9,980 nt of DNA from Syntrophaceae bacterium (GTDB lineage Bacteria; Desulfobacterota; Syntrophia; Syntrophales; UBA2185), in the NCBI GenBank assembly GCA_017885225.1, contig JAFNGM010000105.1, positions 13,889 through 23,868 on the forward strand, in the 5' to 3' direction. Under the pieces are notes generated by a model that saw only the letters and a list, made by a program, of their open reading frames with translations, was not told the DNA's origin and searched no databases. The position numbers were made by a program, and so were the translations under genes. Shown one piece after another: positions 1 to 5,810 of this stretch (positions are counted from its first letter, which is position 1; the number at the start of each line of letters is the position of its first letter).

Positions 1-4
1 GGTA

Positions 5-80
5 AGCGAGCGAATGGGGAACATAATTATTCCTTATGGATCGAAGATTCTCCGCAGTTTACTGCGGAGAGCTTCAATAC
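5..80 (+). repeat. Dispersed palindromic repeat, copy A
   Basis: The core at 20-78 matches the reverse complement of 5546-5604 at 51 of 59 positions by eye. It centres on a hairpin with 9-bp arms at 49-57 and 62-70 around a 4-nt loop, extended by GAAG (43-46) against CTTC (72-75). A GCGAGCG string at 6-12 is also present in the flank of the other copy, so the element may extend past the window edge. A run of seven T follows at 83-89, but it lies too far from the stem for a standard intrinsic terminator. The element resembles REP/BIME-type intergenic repeats. It carries no transposase. Confidence 0.8.
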
Positions 81-115
81 TCTTTTTTTCACCGCTCAAT
101 GAGAGAAGAATTGCA

Positions 116-1390
116 TTGGATGCCCTGATAACGTATAAAATAGTATTGTTGGTGTTCCTTTTTATCCTCTCCGGGTTTTTTTCCTGTTCAGAGGCAGCAC
201 TCTTTTCTCTTACCCCCCTTCATCTCCATAAAATGCAGGAAGAGAGATTTCCTGTTCTCGCTTCCATCCGCGGCTTGTTGAATTATCCTCAGCGGTTGCT
301 GATTACACTCATCGTGGGGAACGAGGCCGTGAATATAGGCCTTTCCGTGCTTACGGCTTCTCTGTTCATACAGTGGCTTGGCATCGAAGGTCAATGGGTG
401 TCCATTGCCTTCACGACCTCACTGCTTCTCGTTTTTGGTGAAGCCATTCCAAAAACATTCGGGGTGACCTATCCGATACGCCTCTCTTTAATTTCAGCGC
501 CGCTTCTTGTCATAGTATCATGGTGTGCACGTCCGGTTGTGTGGATTCTGGAAAGGGTGTCGGCTCTGATTGTATCGTTATTTCCCGGCGGATACGCACG
601 GGAGAGGGTTTCCTTGACAGAGGATGAATTCAGGGTCCTCGTCGATACAGGCGAAAAAGAAGGATCCCTCGAGCCATCTCAGCGCGATCTCATTCATGGG
701 ATATTTGAACTGGGAGATAAACCGGTTTCGGAAATCATGATTCCCCGGGTCGATATGGTCTGCCTTCCCGTATCTCTGGGGACTGAAGATATGGCAAGGG
801 AAGTCATCAAAGCCCGCCATGAACGCATTCCGGTGTGCGGAACAGATCGCGATGATATTAGAGGGATTCTGTTGGCCAAAGAACTGTTGCACCGCGTGGC
901 AAGCGGCAGGAGAATACTGCACATAGAGGAACTGCTGCGCAAGGCGTATTTTGTACCGGAAAATAGAAGCGCGGCGGCCATGCTGCGCGATTTTCAAACG
1001 ATGAAAATCAAGATGGCTATTGTTGTGGATGAGTATGGCGGCGTTTCCGGTCTGGTAACCCTGGAAGACATCCTGGAAGACCTGTTTGAAGACATCTACG
1101 ATAATTATGGTCTCAAAACAAAACTTTGGCAGAAAATAGACGAACAGACATACCTCGTATCGGGAAGGATGCCCATGGATGGGTTCAGTGAACTGACCGG
1201 TCTTATCCTTCCCATGGAGGATTTTGATACGGTAGGGGGCTTTGTTTTTCATCTCTTTGGGAAGTTGCCGGCGAAGGGGGAAAATGTCTCCTTTGAAAAT
1301 TATACATTTCGAGTAGAGAAGATGGGCGGCACCAGAATACTCATACTGAGGGTCGAGAAGAAAGAGAACACGATACAATGGATAACATAG
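116..1390 (+). CDS. CNNM/CorC-type DUF21-CBS-CorC_HlyC membrane protein (paralogue 1)
   Basis: This is probably an inner-membrane Mg2+/divalent-cation transporter of the CNNM/CorC (HlyC/CorC, 'hemolysin-like') family; members are linked to Mg2+ efflux or Co2+/Mg2+ resistance. The product is 424 aa from TTG 116. The N-terminal DUF21 domain (about residues 5-165) has several hydrophobic helices, an FFSCSEAALFS segment in the first, a GNEAVN segment, and the family motif GEAIPK at 108-113. A CBS pair follows (about 203-330, with the typical [20 protein letters not shown] string), then a C-terminal CorC_HlyC domain ending in RILILRVEKK. An upstream ATG at 14 is in frame, but its first 34 codons are mostly repeat copy A. 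TTG 116 has a purine-rich GAGAAG about 7 nt upstream and places the first membrane helix at the N-terminus as usual for the family. The stop overlaps the next gene by 13 nt, so the two are probably translationally coupled. Family certain, transported ion inferred. Confidence 0.9.
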   Translation: MDALITYKIVLLVFLFILSGFFSCSEAALFSLTPLHLHKMQEERFPVLASIRGLLNYPQRLLITLIVGNEAVNIGLSVLTASLFIQWLGIEGQWVSIAFTTSLLLVFGEAIPKTFGVTYPIRLSLISAPLLVIVSWCARPVVWILERVSALIVSLFPGGYARERVSLTEDEFRVLVDTGEKEGSLEPSQRDLIHGIFELGDKPVSEIMIPRVDMVCLPVSLGTEDMAREVIKARHERIPVCGTDRDDIRGILLAKELLHRVASGRRILHIEELLRKAYFVPENRSAAAMLRDFQTMKIKMAIVVDEYGGVSGLVTLEDILEDLFEDIYDNYGLKTKLWQKIDEQTYLVSGRMPMDGFSELTGLILPMEDFDTVGGFVFHLFGKLPAKGENVSFENYTFRVEKMGGTRILILRVEKKENTIQWIT

Positions 1391-2670
1391 TCACCCTTGC
1401 AGTTATTGTGGTCTGTTTGTGTCTGGAGGGTTTGTACTCCGGGGGAGAAATTGCCTTTATCTCATCGGATATACACCGCATACGCAGCAGGGCGCAGAAG
1501 GGTTCCCGATCCGCCCAGCGTGCCTTGAAACTTCTTGAGACGCCTGAATGGTTTTTGGCTACTACCCTTACGGGGACGAATGTGTCCATCGTGACAAGCA
1601 CAACCATGGCAACGGTTCTCTTCATCACGATGCTGGGTACCGCCCGAGGAGAAATGGTTTCTCTGCTGATCATCGTTCCCACATTGCTTCTGATGATTGT
1701 ATCAAGGAGTCTCTTTCAGCAGCATGCGGAAACGATGGCGATAAAACTTGCCCATTTTATCTGGTATTCGTCCTTTCTTTTATTTCCCGCGGTATATGTC
1801 ATTGCGAAGCTCTCCCGGGGGACGCTGAAAATATCTGGCGGTGAGGCCGGACGTCCGTACTCATATGTGACGAAAAACGGATTGAAATATATTCTCGAAA
1901 AGCAGGGCACACATACCGACATCCTTCGTGTGGAAAAAGATATGGTCAGGAATATAATCGATTTCTCGGATGTAATGGTGGGCAGAATCATGGTTCCTCT
2001 CTCGAAAATGGTTTCTCTTCCCGTGACGGCAACATTACAGGATGCTGAAAAACTGGCAGCGATAAAAAATTTTCTACGCATTCCTGTGTATCGTGATCAG
2101 GTTTTTAATATCATCGGCATTCTGCATTATTTTGATCTTTTGGAAATGCTACGCACTGAGATTGCGAATCAATCACATGGTGCAGCAAATAAAACGATAG
2201 AGTGTTGTATGAAACCGGTTGTTTTTTATGTTCCTGAGACAAAAATCGTCAAGGACTTGCTGATTGAATTGCATGTCCGGGGTGAACGGATGGCCGTTGT
2301 CGTTGATGAGTATGGCGGGGCAGTGGGAATTGTGACGTTGGAGGATATCCTCGAGGAGATTGTAGGCGAAATGGATGATGAATATGACACCGGAGAAAGG
2401 ATGCATAAAAGGATCGGATCCGGAAAGTATCTTTTTAATGCAAAAATAAGCATAGAGAAAGTTAAGCAGTTGATCCCACTTGAACTTCCCCAGGGAGATT
2501 ATGAGACCCTCGGGGGATTCCTGCTTTACAAGATGGGGAAGATACCCAAGAGAAAAGATACGTTGCGATATGGAAATATCCTCTTTGTAATAGAGGATGC
2601 GGACGTAAAATCAATCAAAGAGGTGCTGATAGAATTACCGGGCGATGTGGAGAACAGGACCGGCAATTAG
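1378..2670 (+). CDS. CNNM/CorC-type DUF21-CBS-CorC_HlyC membrane protein (paralogue 2, divergent DUF21)
   Basis: This 430-aa tandem paralogue of the preceding gene has the same architecture: hydrophobic DUF21 region (about 1-160), CBS pair (about 200-336, with [20 protein letters not shown]), and CorC_HlyC domain (about 345-425, with [15 protein letters not shown]). The CBS and C-terminal parts are well conserved. The membrane part is not: where the family has GExxPK, this protein reads SRSLFQ at 109-114, so the acidic residue and the Pro-Lys are gone. The first helix keeps only a partial version of the usual segment (LYSGGEIAF). The ATG start lies inside the end of the upstream gene (13-nt overlap), which points to one transcript and perhaps co-assembly, since CNNM proteins are dimers. 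It may be a regulatory or altered-selectivity partner of paralogue 1; that is inference. Confidence 0.88.
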   Translation: MDNIVTLAVIVVCLCLEGLYSGGEIAFISSDIHRIRSRAQKGSRSAQRALKLLETPEWFLATTLTGTNVSIVTSTTMATVLFITMLGTARGEMVSLLIIVPTLLLMIVSRSLFQQHAETMAIKLAHFIWYSSFLLFPAVYVIAKLSRGTLKISGGEAGRPYSYVTKNGLKYILEKQGTHTDILRVEKDMVRNIIDFSDVMVGRIMVPLSKMVSLPVTATLQDAEKLAAIKNFLRIPVYRDQVFNIIGILHYFDLLEMLRTEIANQSHGAANKTIECCMKPVVFYVPETKIVKDLLIELHVRGERMAVVVDEYGGAVGIVTLEDILEEIVGEMDDEYDTGERMHKRIGSGKYLFNAKISIEKVKQLIPLELPQGDYETLGGFLLYKMGKIPKRKDTLRYGNILFVIEDADVKSIKEVLIELPGDVENRTGN

Positions 2671-2691
2671 GTGTATTTCAGAAAATGAGGC

Positions 2692-2736
2692 TCACTTCTC
2701 CAGTGAACCCTTGAATCCTTGAGACCTCGAATCCTT
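2692..2736. repeat. Small inverted repeat and GAATCCTT direct repeat in the CNNM-glmU gap
   Basis: TCACT (2692-2696) and AGTGA (2702-2706) form a 5-bp hairpin around TCTCC, with two further G-C pairs beyond one mismatch. Just after it, GAATCCTT occurs at 2713-2720 and again at 2729-2736. A run of five T at 2735-2739 follows, but there is no stem directly before it, so this is not a clear terminator. The role is unknown. Confidence 0.4.
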
Positions 2737-2772
2737 TTTGCAACTAAATGGAAAAAGAACGTGAGGCAATAG

Positions 2773-2796
2773 ATAGGTGAATCAATAGGTGAATCA
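2773..2796 (+). repeat. 12-bp tandem duplication carrying the glmU-type ribosome binding site
   Basis: ATAGGTGAATCA occurs twice head to tail (2773-2784 and 2785-2796). Each copy contains the Shine-Dalgarno-like AGGTGA. The second, at 2787-2792, is 6 nt before ATG 2799 and is the likely functional site. The first is 18 nt upstream of the start and probably a spare. Confidence 0.75.
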
Positions 2797-2798
2797 AC

Positions 2799-3548
2799 AT
2801 GAGCGGATATGAAAAAAGAAGACTAAGTGCCGTTATATTGGCTGCAGGGAAAGGGACGAGAATGAAATCGGATCTGGCGAAGGTTTTGCATCCTCTCTGC
2901 GGAAAGCCTCTGCTGACGTATTCCGTCGATGTGGCCCGGGCAATCGGCGCGGAGAAAATAGCGGTGATAATTGGACATCAGGCAGATGTTGTAAGAGAAG
3001 TATTCAAAGATCAAGGATTGATCTTCATTGAGCAGCGTGAACAACTGGGAACGGGGCATGCCGTTCTTCAGACGAGGGATACCTTTTGTAATTACGATGG
3101 TACAATACTTATCTTATGCGGTGATGTTCCTTTGCTGTGTCCTTCAACCGCCACTGCACTCTTTGAGTATCACATTACGGAAAAAGCGGCGCTTACTGTG
3201 TTAACGACCGCCCTCGAAGACCCTACCGGTTATGGACGTATAATAAAAGGGAGTAACACAGGAGAGGTAGTGGGGATTATTGAGGAAAAAGATGCGTCAC
3301 CTGATGAGAAAACAATCAGGGAAATTAATACGGGAATATACTGTGTTGAGTCCGATTTCCTCTTCAGAGCGGTTGCCGAAGTTGGCAATGAAAATGTACA
3401 GAGAGAATATTATCTGACGGATATAGTGGGAATCGCCTGGAAAAAAGGTTTTAAGACAAGGTCCTTTGTCGCTGTCAATTCTTTTGAAGTGATGGGCATT
3501 AACACGACTTACGATCTTATTAGGGCATCTGAGCATATGAAGGCATGA
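2799..3548 (+). CDS. Stand-alone GlmU-type UTP:sugar-1-phosphate uridylyltransferase (no acetyltransferase domain)
   Basis: The 249-aa cytoplasmic nucleotidyltransferase matches the N-terminal pyrophosphorylase half of GlmU, which converts GlcNAc-1-P plus UTP to UDP-GlcNAc for peptidoglycan and LPS. Visible features are the nucleotide loop LAAGKGTRM (14-22) with the conserved Lys28, QLGTGHAV (82-89), the metal-binding Asp109 in LCGDVPLL, GYGR (144-147), EEKDA (162-166), INTG (176-179), REYYLTD (202-208) and GIN (233-235). Full-length GlmU is about 450-460 aa; the C-terminal left-handed beta-helix with hexapeptide repeats is wholly absent. The stop is shared as ATGA with dusB, so this is a compact gene, not a frameshift. 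It has a good AGGTGA site. Either a full GlmU exists elsewhere and this is a paralogue, or GlcN-1-P acetylation is done by another protein. The substrate could be another sugar phosphate, so I leave the symbol blank. Confidence 0.88.
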   Translation: MSGYEKRRLSAVILAAGKGTRMKSDLAKVLHPLCGKPLLTYSVDVARAIGAEKIAVIIGHQADVVREVFKDQGLIFIEQREQLGTGHAVLQTRDTFCNYDGTILILCGDVPLLCPSTATALFEYHITEKAALTVLTTALEDPTGYGRIIKGSNTGEVVGIIEEKDASPDEKTIREINTGIYCVESDFLFRAVAEVGNENVQREYYLTDIVGIAWKKGFKTRSFVAVNSFEVMGINTTYDLIRASEHMKA

Positions 3549-4531
3549 ACTTAAGCATAAGAAATTTGACTTTACCTCACAACGTGTTGATGGCTCCAAT
3601 GGCAGGTATTACAAACCTGCCTTTTCGGTTACTCGTGAGAGATTTCGGATGTGCGCTGGCGTTTACAGAGATGATCAGCGCCAACGGTCTTGTCAGAAAA
3701 ACAGGGAAAAGCTACCGGTTTCTTAATTCTTCCCTTAAGGATAAACCCTTGGGCGTCCAGATATTTGGTTCTGATCCCGCAGTTCTTTCCGAAGCGGCAC
3801 GCGTGGTATCGGACAGCGGCGCCGATTTACTGGATATAAACATGGGTTGTCCCGTGAAAAAGGTTGTAAAAACGGGGGCGGGAGCCGCCCTGATGAAAAA
3901 TTTAGGGCAGGTACGCCTTATTCTTCGTGCGGTCAGGAAGGCGGTTTCAATTCCATTGACCGTGAAAGTTCGATCGGGCTGGAATCGTGCTGATATGAAA
4001 GCGCTTGAGATCGCACGCATTGCCGAAGATTCCGGAATAGATGCGGTAATTATACATCCCCGTACGGCCGATCAAGGGTTCAGCGGCAATGCTGACTGGA
4101 ACGTTATTGAAGTAATAAAGAAGAATTTGTCTATTCCCGTAATAGGAAGCGGTGATGTAAGAGGTCCTGAGGATGCATACAATATGCTCCTCTTAACAGG
4201 GTGCGATGCGGTGATGATTGGAAGAGGGGCACTCGGCAATCCCTGGATTTTCAAAAATATTATATCTTTTCTTAACGGGCAGAAAAGCTTTCTCCCACCG
4301 TTCCCTTCGGAACGTGAGAGAATTATACAATACCATATGGAGATGGAGATAAATTTCTGGGGTGAACGTCTCGGTGTCAGAAATTTTCGAAAACACCTTC
4401 TGTGGTACACGAAAGGCATGAGAGGCGGCAGTCTTTTCAGAGAAGCAGTGGGAAAAATTGATGATAAAAAAGCTGTATTATCTGAACTTTCCCGTTTTTT
4501 TACTCAGTCACTGGATATGCCGAACAAGTAA
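3545..4531 (+). CDS. dusB: tRNA-dihydrouridine synthase, DusB type
   Basis: This FMN-dependent flavoenzyme reduces uridine to dihydrouridine in the tRNA D-loop, using NADPH. The product is 328 aa, normal for bacterial Dus. The TIM-barrel start has the PMAGITNLPFR segment (18-28) and TEM (41-43). VQIFG (71-75) follows, then DINMGCPVKKV (97-107) with the catalytic Cys102, which protonates the target base. Phosphate/FMN-binding segments are KVRSGW, IHPRTADQGFSG, GSGDV and MIGRGALGNPWIF. A small C-terminal helical domain follows. The DINMGCPVKKV and GRGALGNPWIF strings fit the DusB/NifR3 subgroup. ATG overlaps the preceding stop (ATGA), so the two genes are co-translated. In some gammaproteobacteria dusB pairs with fis; here no fis follows. 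Confidence 0.93.
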   Translation: MNLSIRNLTLPHNVLMAPMAGITNLPFRLLVRDFGCALAFTEMISANGLVRKTGKSYRFLNSSLKDKPLGVQIFGSDPAVLSEAARVVSDSGADLLDINMGCPVKKVVKTGAGAALMKNLGQVRLILRAVRKAVSIPLTVKVRSGWNRADMKALEIARIAEDSGIDAVIIHPRTADQGFSGNADWNVIEVIKKNLSIPVIGSGDVRGPEDAYNMLLLTGCDAVMIGRGALGNPWIFKNIISFLNGQKSFLPPFPSERERIIQYHMEMEINFWGERLGVRNFRKHLLWYTKGMRGGSLFREAVGKIDDKKAVLSELSRFFTQSLDMPNK

Positions 4532-4551
4532 GAGCGTGATAAAATAAGAAC

Positions 4552-4580
4552 TTGACTTTTATAGGCCGACTTGGCATAAT
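4552..4580 (+). promoter_or_regulatory. Sigma70-type promoter upstream of zapB-zapA-6S RNA
   Basis: TTGACT (4552-4557) and CATAAT (4575-4580) match the -35 and -10 consensus at 5 of 6 positions each, with an exact 17-bp spacer. Initiation would fall near 4587, leaving an AT-rich leader of about 150 nt before the zapB-like start. I see no clear structure in that leader. Confidence 0.7.
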
Positions 4581-4734
4581 TTGGTTAACGTTATTCAACG
4601 GAAATGTTAAAAAGTACTCTTTGATTAAAATATTGTCGATCTATCAGAAAATGGTTTCATTTAATTACTCTTGTGTAGCTATGGATTGATAGTAAGGATC
4701 GCACGAAGTCGATACGCAAAGGATATGGTGAATT

Positions 4735-4962
4735 GTGGAACTTGTTAAATTTGAGGAATTGGAAAGTAAACTTAGAAATCTTCTTGAAGAGCATATATTT
4801 TTAAAAAAGAAGAATCGCGAATTAGAGGAAATTATAAGAAGTAAAGGATTGGAGTTAGAAGAGGCAAACAATAATATAAGGGGGCTAAACGAGGAAAGGA
4901 ATACGATACGCACTAAGGTGGATTCAATGCTTGATTTGCTTCAGGATATCAATGCACAATAA
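4735..4962 (+). CDS. zapB: ZapB-like coiled-coil cell-division protein
   Basis: This 75-aa protein is almost all predicted coiled coil: heptad-like Leu/Ile spacing from FEELESKL through the C-terminal MLDLLQDI, rich in Glu and Lys, with no membrane segment. Short coiled-coil proteins encoded directly before zapA are annotated ZapB-like in deltaproteobacteria. In E. coli, ZapB binds ZapA and bundles the FtsZ ring. Start chosen at GTG 4735; the ribosome site is weak (AAAGGA at 4718-4723, about 11 nt away, or GGTGA closer in). It ends 20 nt before the zapA start. The region is visibly more A/T-rich than dusB or rny. Function rests on position and coiled-coil form, because sequence alone is little guide for such proteins. 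Confidence 0.75.
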   Translation: MELVKFEELESKLRNLLEEHIFLKKKNRELEEIIRSKGLELEEANNNIRGLNEERNTIRTKVDSMLDLLQDINAQ

Positions 4963-4982
4963 TCGGAGTTGAGGTCGCGCTT

Positions 4983-5261
4983 TTGGGGAAGAGTTTTACT
5001 ATAAATATACTGGGGCAAAAATTATCTGTTTTATCTGATGCAGGGGATGAACATGTAGCATATGTAGTCAAGTATGTTGATGACAAGGTAAAAGAAGTGG
5101 AACATGCATCCGGTAATATTAACACTTTGAACATCGCCATACTGACTGCTCTAAACATTGCTGACGAATATATTAAATATAAGGAAGTAAAAGAAGGTAT
5201 TTGTAATCAGTTAGAGAGTAGATCTGAAAAATTAATTAATCTAATTAATGAAATAAGGTAA
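4983..5261 (+). CDS. zapA: Cell division protein ZapA
   Basis: ZapA is a cytoplasmic FtsZ-ring-associated protein that cross-links FtsZ protofilaments and recruits ZapB. The product is 92 aa, close to the family's usual 90-110. It has the N-terminal beta-rich head (FTINILGQKLSVLSDAGDEHVAYVVKYVDDKV) followed by the conserved TALNIADEYIKYK helix and a C-terminal coiled coil. The start is TTG 4983 with a TGAGGT site at 4970-4975, 7 nt upstream; this begins the protein directly at GKSFTINI as expected, and no in-frame ATG would fit. The 6S RNA lies immediately downstream, a neighbourhood conserved widely in Proteobacteria. Confidence 0.9.
   Translation: MGKSFTINILGQKLSVLSDAGDEHVAYVVKYVDDKVKEVEHASGNINTLNIAILTALNIADEYIKYKEVKEGICNQLESRSEKLINLINEIR
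5231..5249. repeat. AT-only palindrome at the 3' end of zapA
   Basis: ATTAATTA (5231-5238) and TAATTAAT (5242-5249) are exact inverted arms around ATC, within the LINLINE codons of zapA. It sits about 20-35 nt upstream of the likely 5' end of 6S RNA, so it could be part of that promoter, but it may simply reflect Leu/Ile/Asn codon choice. Confidence 0.5.
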
Positions 5262-5264
5262 TGC

Positions 5265-5460
5265 AATATCCCCTGCAATGTGCGTGATTAACATTCATTT
5301 TTTGAGCCAACACCTTGGAACCGGGGGCCTTTCCTTGTTAGCGGTGTGCATGTCTGCCAGCATCCCGTAAAAACGGGGGTGGAAAGCCTGAAGCAACAAT
5401 AGGGTGCCCACCTTATCGGAAGGTTCAAAAAGGTGGTTAACACGGCATAGGCGGGGGTTT
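5265..5460 (+). ncRNA. ssrS: 6S RNA
   Basis: 6S RNA mimics an open promoter, binds sigma70 RNA polymerase and damps transcription in stationary phase. The call rests on place (directly after zapA) and on fold. A long closing stem pairs CCCCTGC (5270-5276) with GCGGGGG (5451-5457), then ATGT (5278-5281) with GCAT (5445-5448), and CGTG (5283-5286) with CACG (5441-5444). Internal hairpins are CCACCTT (5408-5414) with AAGGTGG (5430-5436), ACACC (5310-5314) with GGTGT (5343-5347), and an apical CCCGT-AAAA-ACGGG (5364-5377). The central region between them is the likely polymerase-binding bubble. The size of about 190 nt fits the family. Six T follow the closing stem at 5458-5463 and may help termination. 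End positions are approximate; I saw no strong dedicated promoter. Confidence 0.85.
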
Positions 5461-5541
5461 TTTGTTTGTAATACTAGTGTAGTGCATAAACACCCATTCC
5501 CACAGCCGCGCAATCATTAATATTCCTTCCGTCACATCCCC

Positions 5542-5638
5542 AGTAATTGAAGCTCTCCACAGCACGCTGTGGAGAATCTTAGATCCATAAGGAATAACGA
5601 TGTTACCCACTCGCCAAGCTACGGGGAATACGCTCGCT
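5542..5638 (-). repeat. Dispersed palindromic repeat, copy B (inverted relative to copy A)
   Basis: The reverse complement of 5546-5604 matches copy A (20-78) at 51 of 59 positions. The central hairpin has 9-bp arms TCTCCACAG (5554-5562) and CTGTGGAGA (5567-5575) with loop CACG. Against copy A one base pair in the stem has changed on both sides (G-C to A-T), so pairing is kept. A second, imperfect hairpin (CCC 5606-5608 with GGGG 5623-5626 around CGCCAAGCTAC) and a CGCTCGC string at 5631-5637 follow, as in a two-hairpin BIME. There are no coding genes in 5464-5807; this element and the rny leader are all I can identify there. Confidence 0.8.
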
Positions 5639-5742
5639 GCCGGATTCAATACGATGTGAATTTTTTAAGATAGGACCGCAAATAAAACCATAGTTGAATA
5701 TGCCTGAGCGAGTAAGGAGAATCATACGAGCATAGGTTTAGT

Positions 5743-5773
5743 TTTACAGAGGGAAAGTTCTCCCCATTATAAG
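5743..5773 (+). promoter_or_regulatory. Candidate promoter for rny
   Basis: TTTACA (5743-5748) and TATAAG (5768-5773) each match the sigma70 consensus at 5 of 6, but the spacer is 19 bp, longer than ideal. Initiation near 5780 would give a leader of about 28 nt holding the strong Shine-Dalgarno. A weaker alternative is TTGAAT (5694-5699) with GAGAAT (5717-5722), spacer 17. Confidence 0.4.
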
Positions 5774-5790
5774 CCTTAATGTCATAAGAT

Positions 5791-5810
5791 AAGGAGGTGG
5801 AAAGGCTTTG
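5791..5810 (+). promoter_or_regulatory. Strong Shine-Dalgarno fixing the TTG start of rny
   Basis: AAGGAGGTG at 5791-5799 is near-perfectly complementary to the 16S 3' end and lies about 9 nt before TTG 5808. The ATG at 5815 is out of frame, so TTG is the start. Confidence 0.85.

Noticed and set aside
43..89. Repeat copy A as an intrinsic terminator (hairpin then seven T)
   Set aside because: The T-run begins 7 nt after the stem base, too far for standard termination, and copy B lacks an equivalent T-run.
578..1378. Antisense open frame of 266 codons opposite the first CNNM gene
   Set aside because: It mirrors a well-conserved gene, is rich in His/Phe/Gln as antisense frames often are, and has no recognisable domain.
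2773..2796. CRISPR or VNTR array
   Set aside because: There are only two 12-bp units with no spacers; it is better explained as a small duplication over the ribosome site.
3500..3560. Frameshift removing the GlmU acetyltransferase domain
   Set aside because: dusB starts within the stop codon and no hexapeptide-repeat coding sequence is visible downstream in any frame.
5437..5649. Antisense open frame of 70 codons across the 3' end of 6S RNA and repeat copy B
   Set aside because: Its only similarity is to the translated repeat copy A; the frame is open because of the repeat and there is no sign of a gene.
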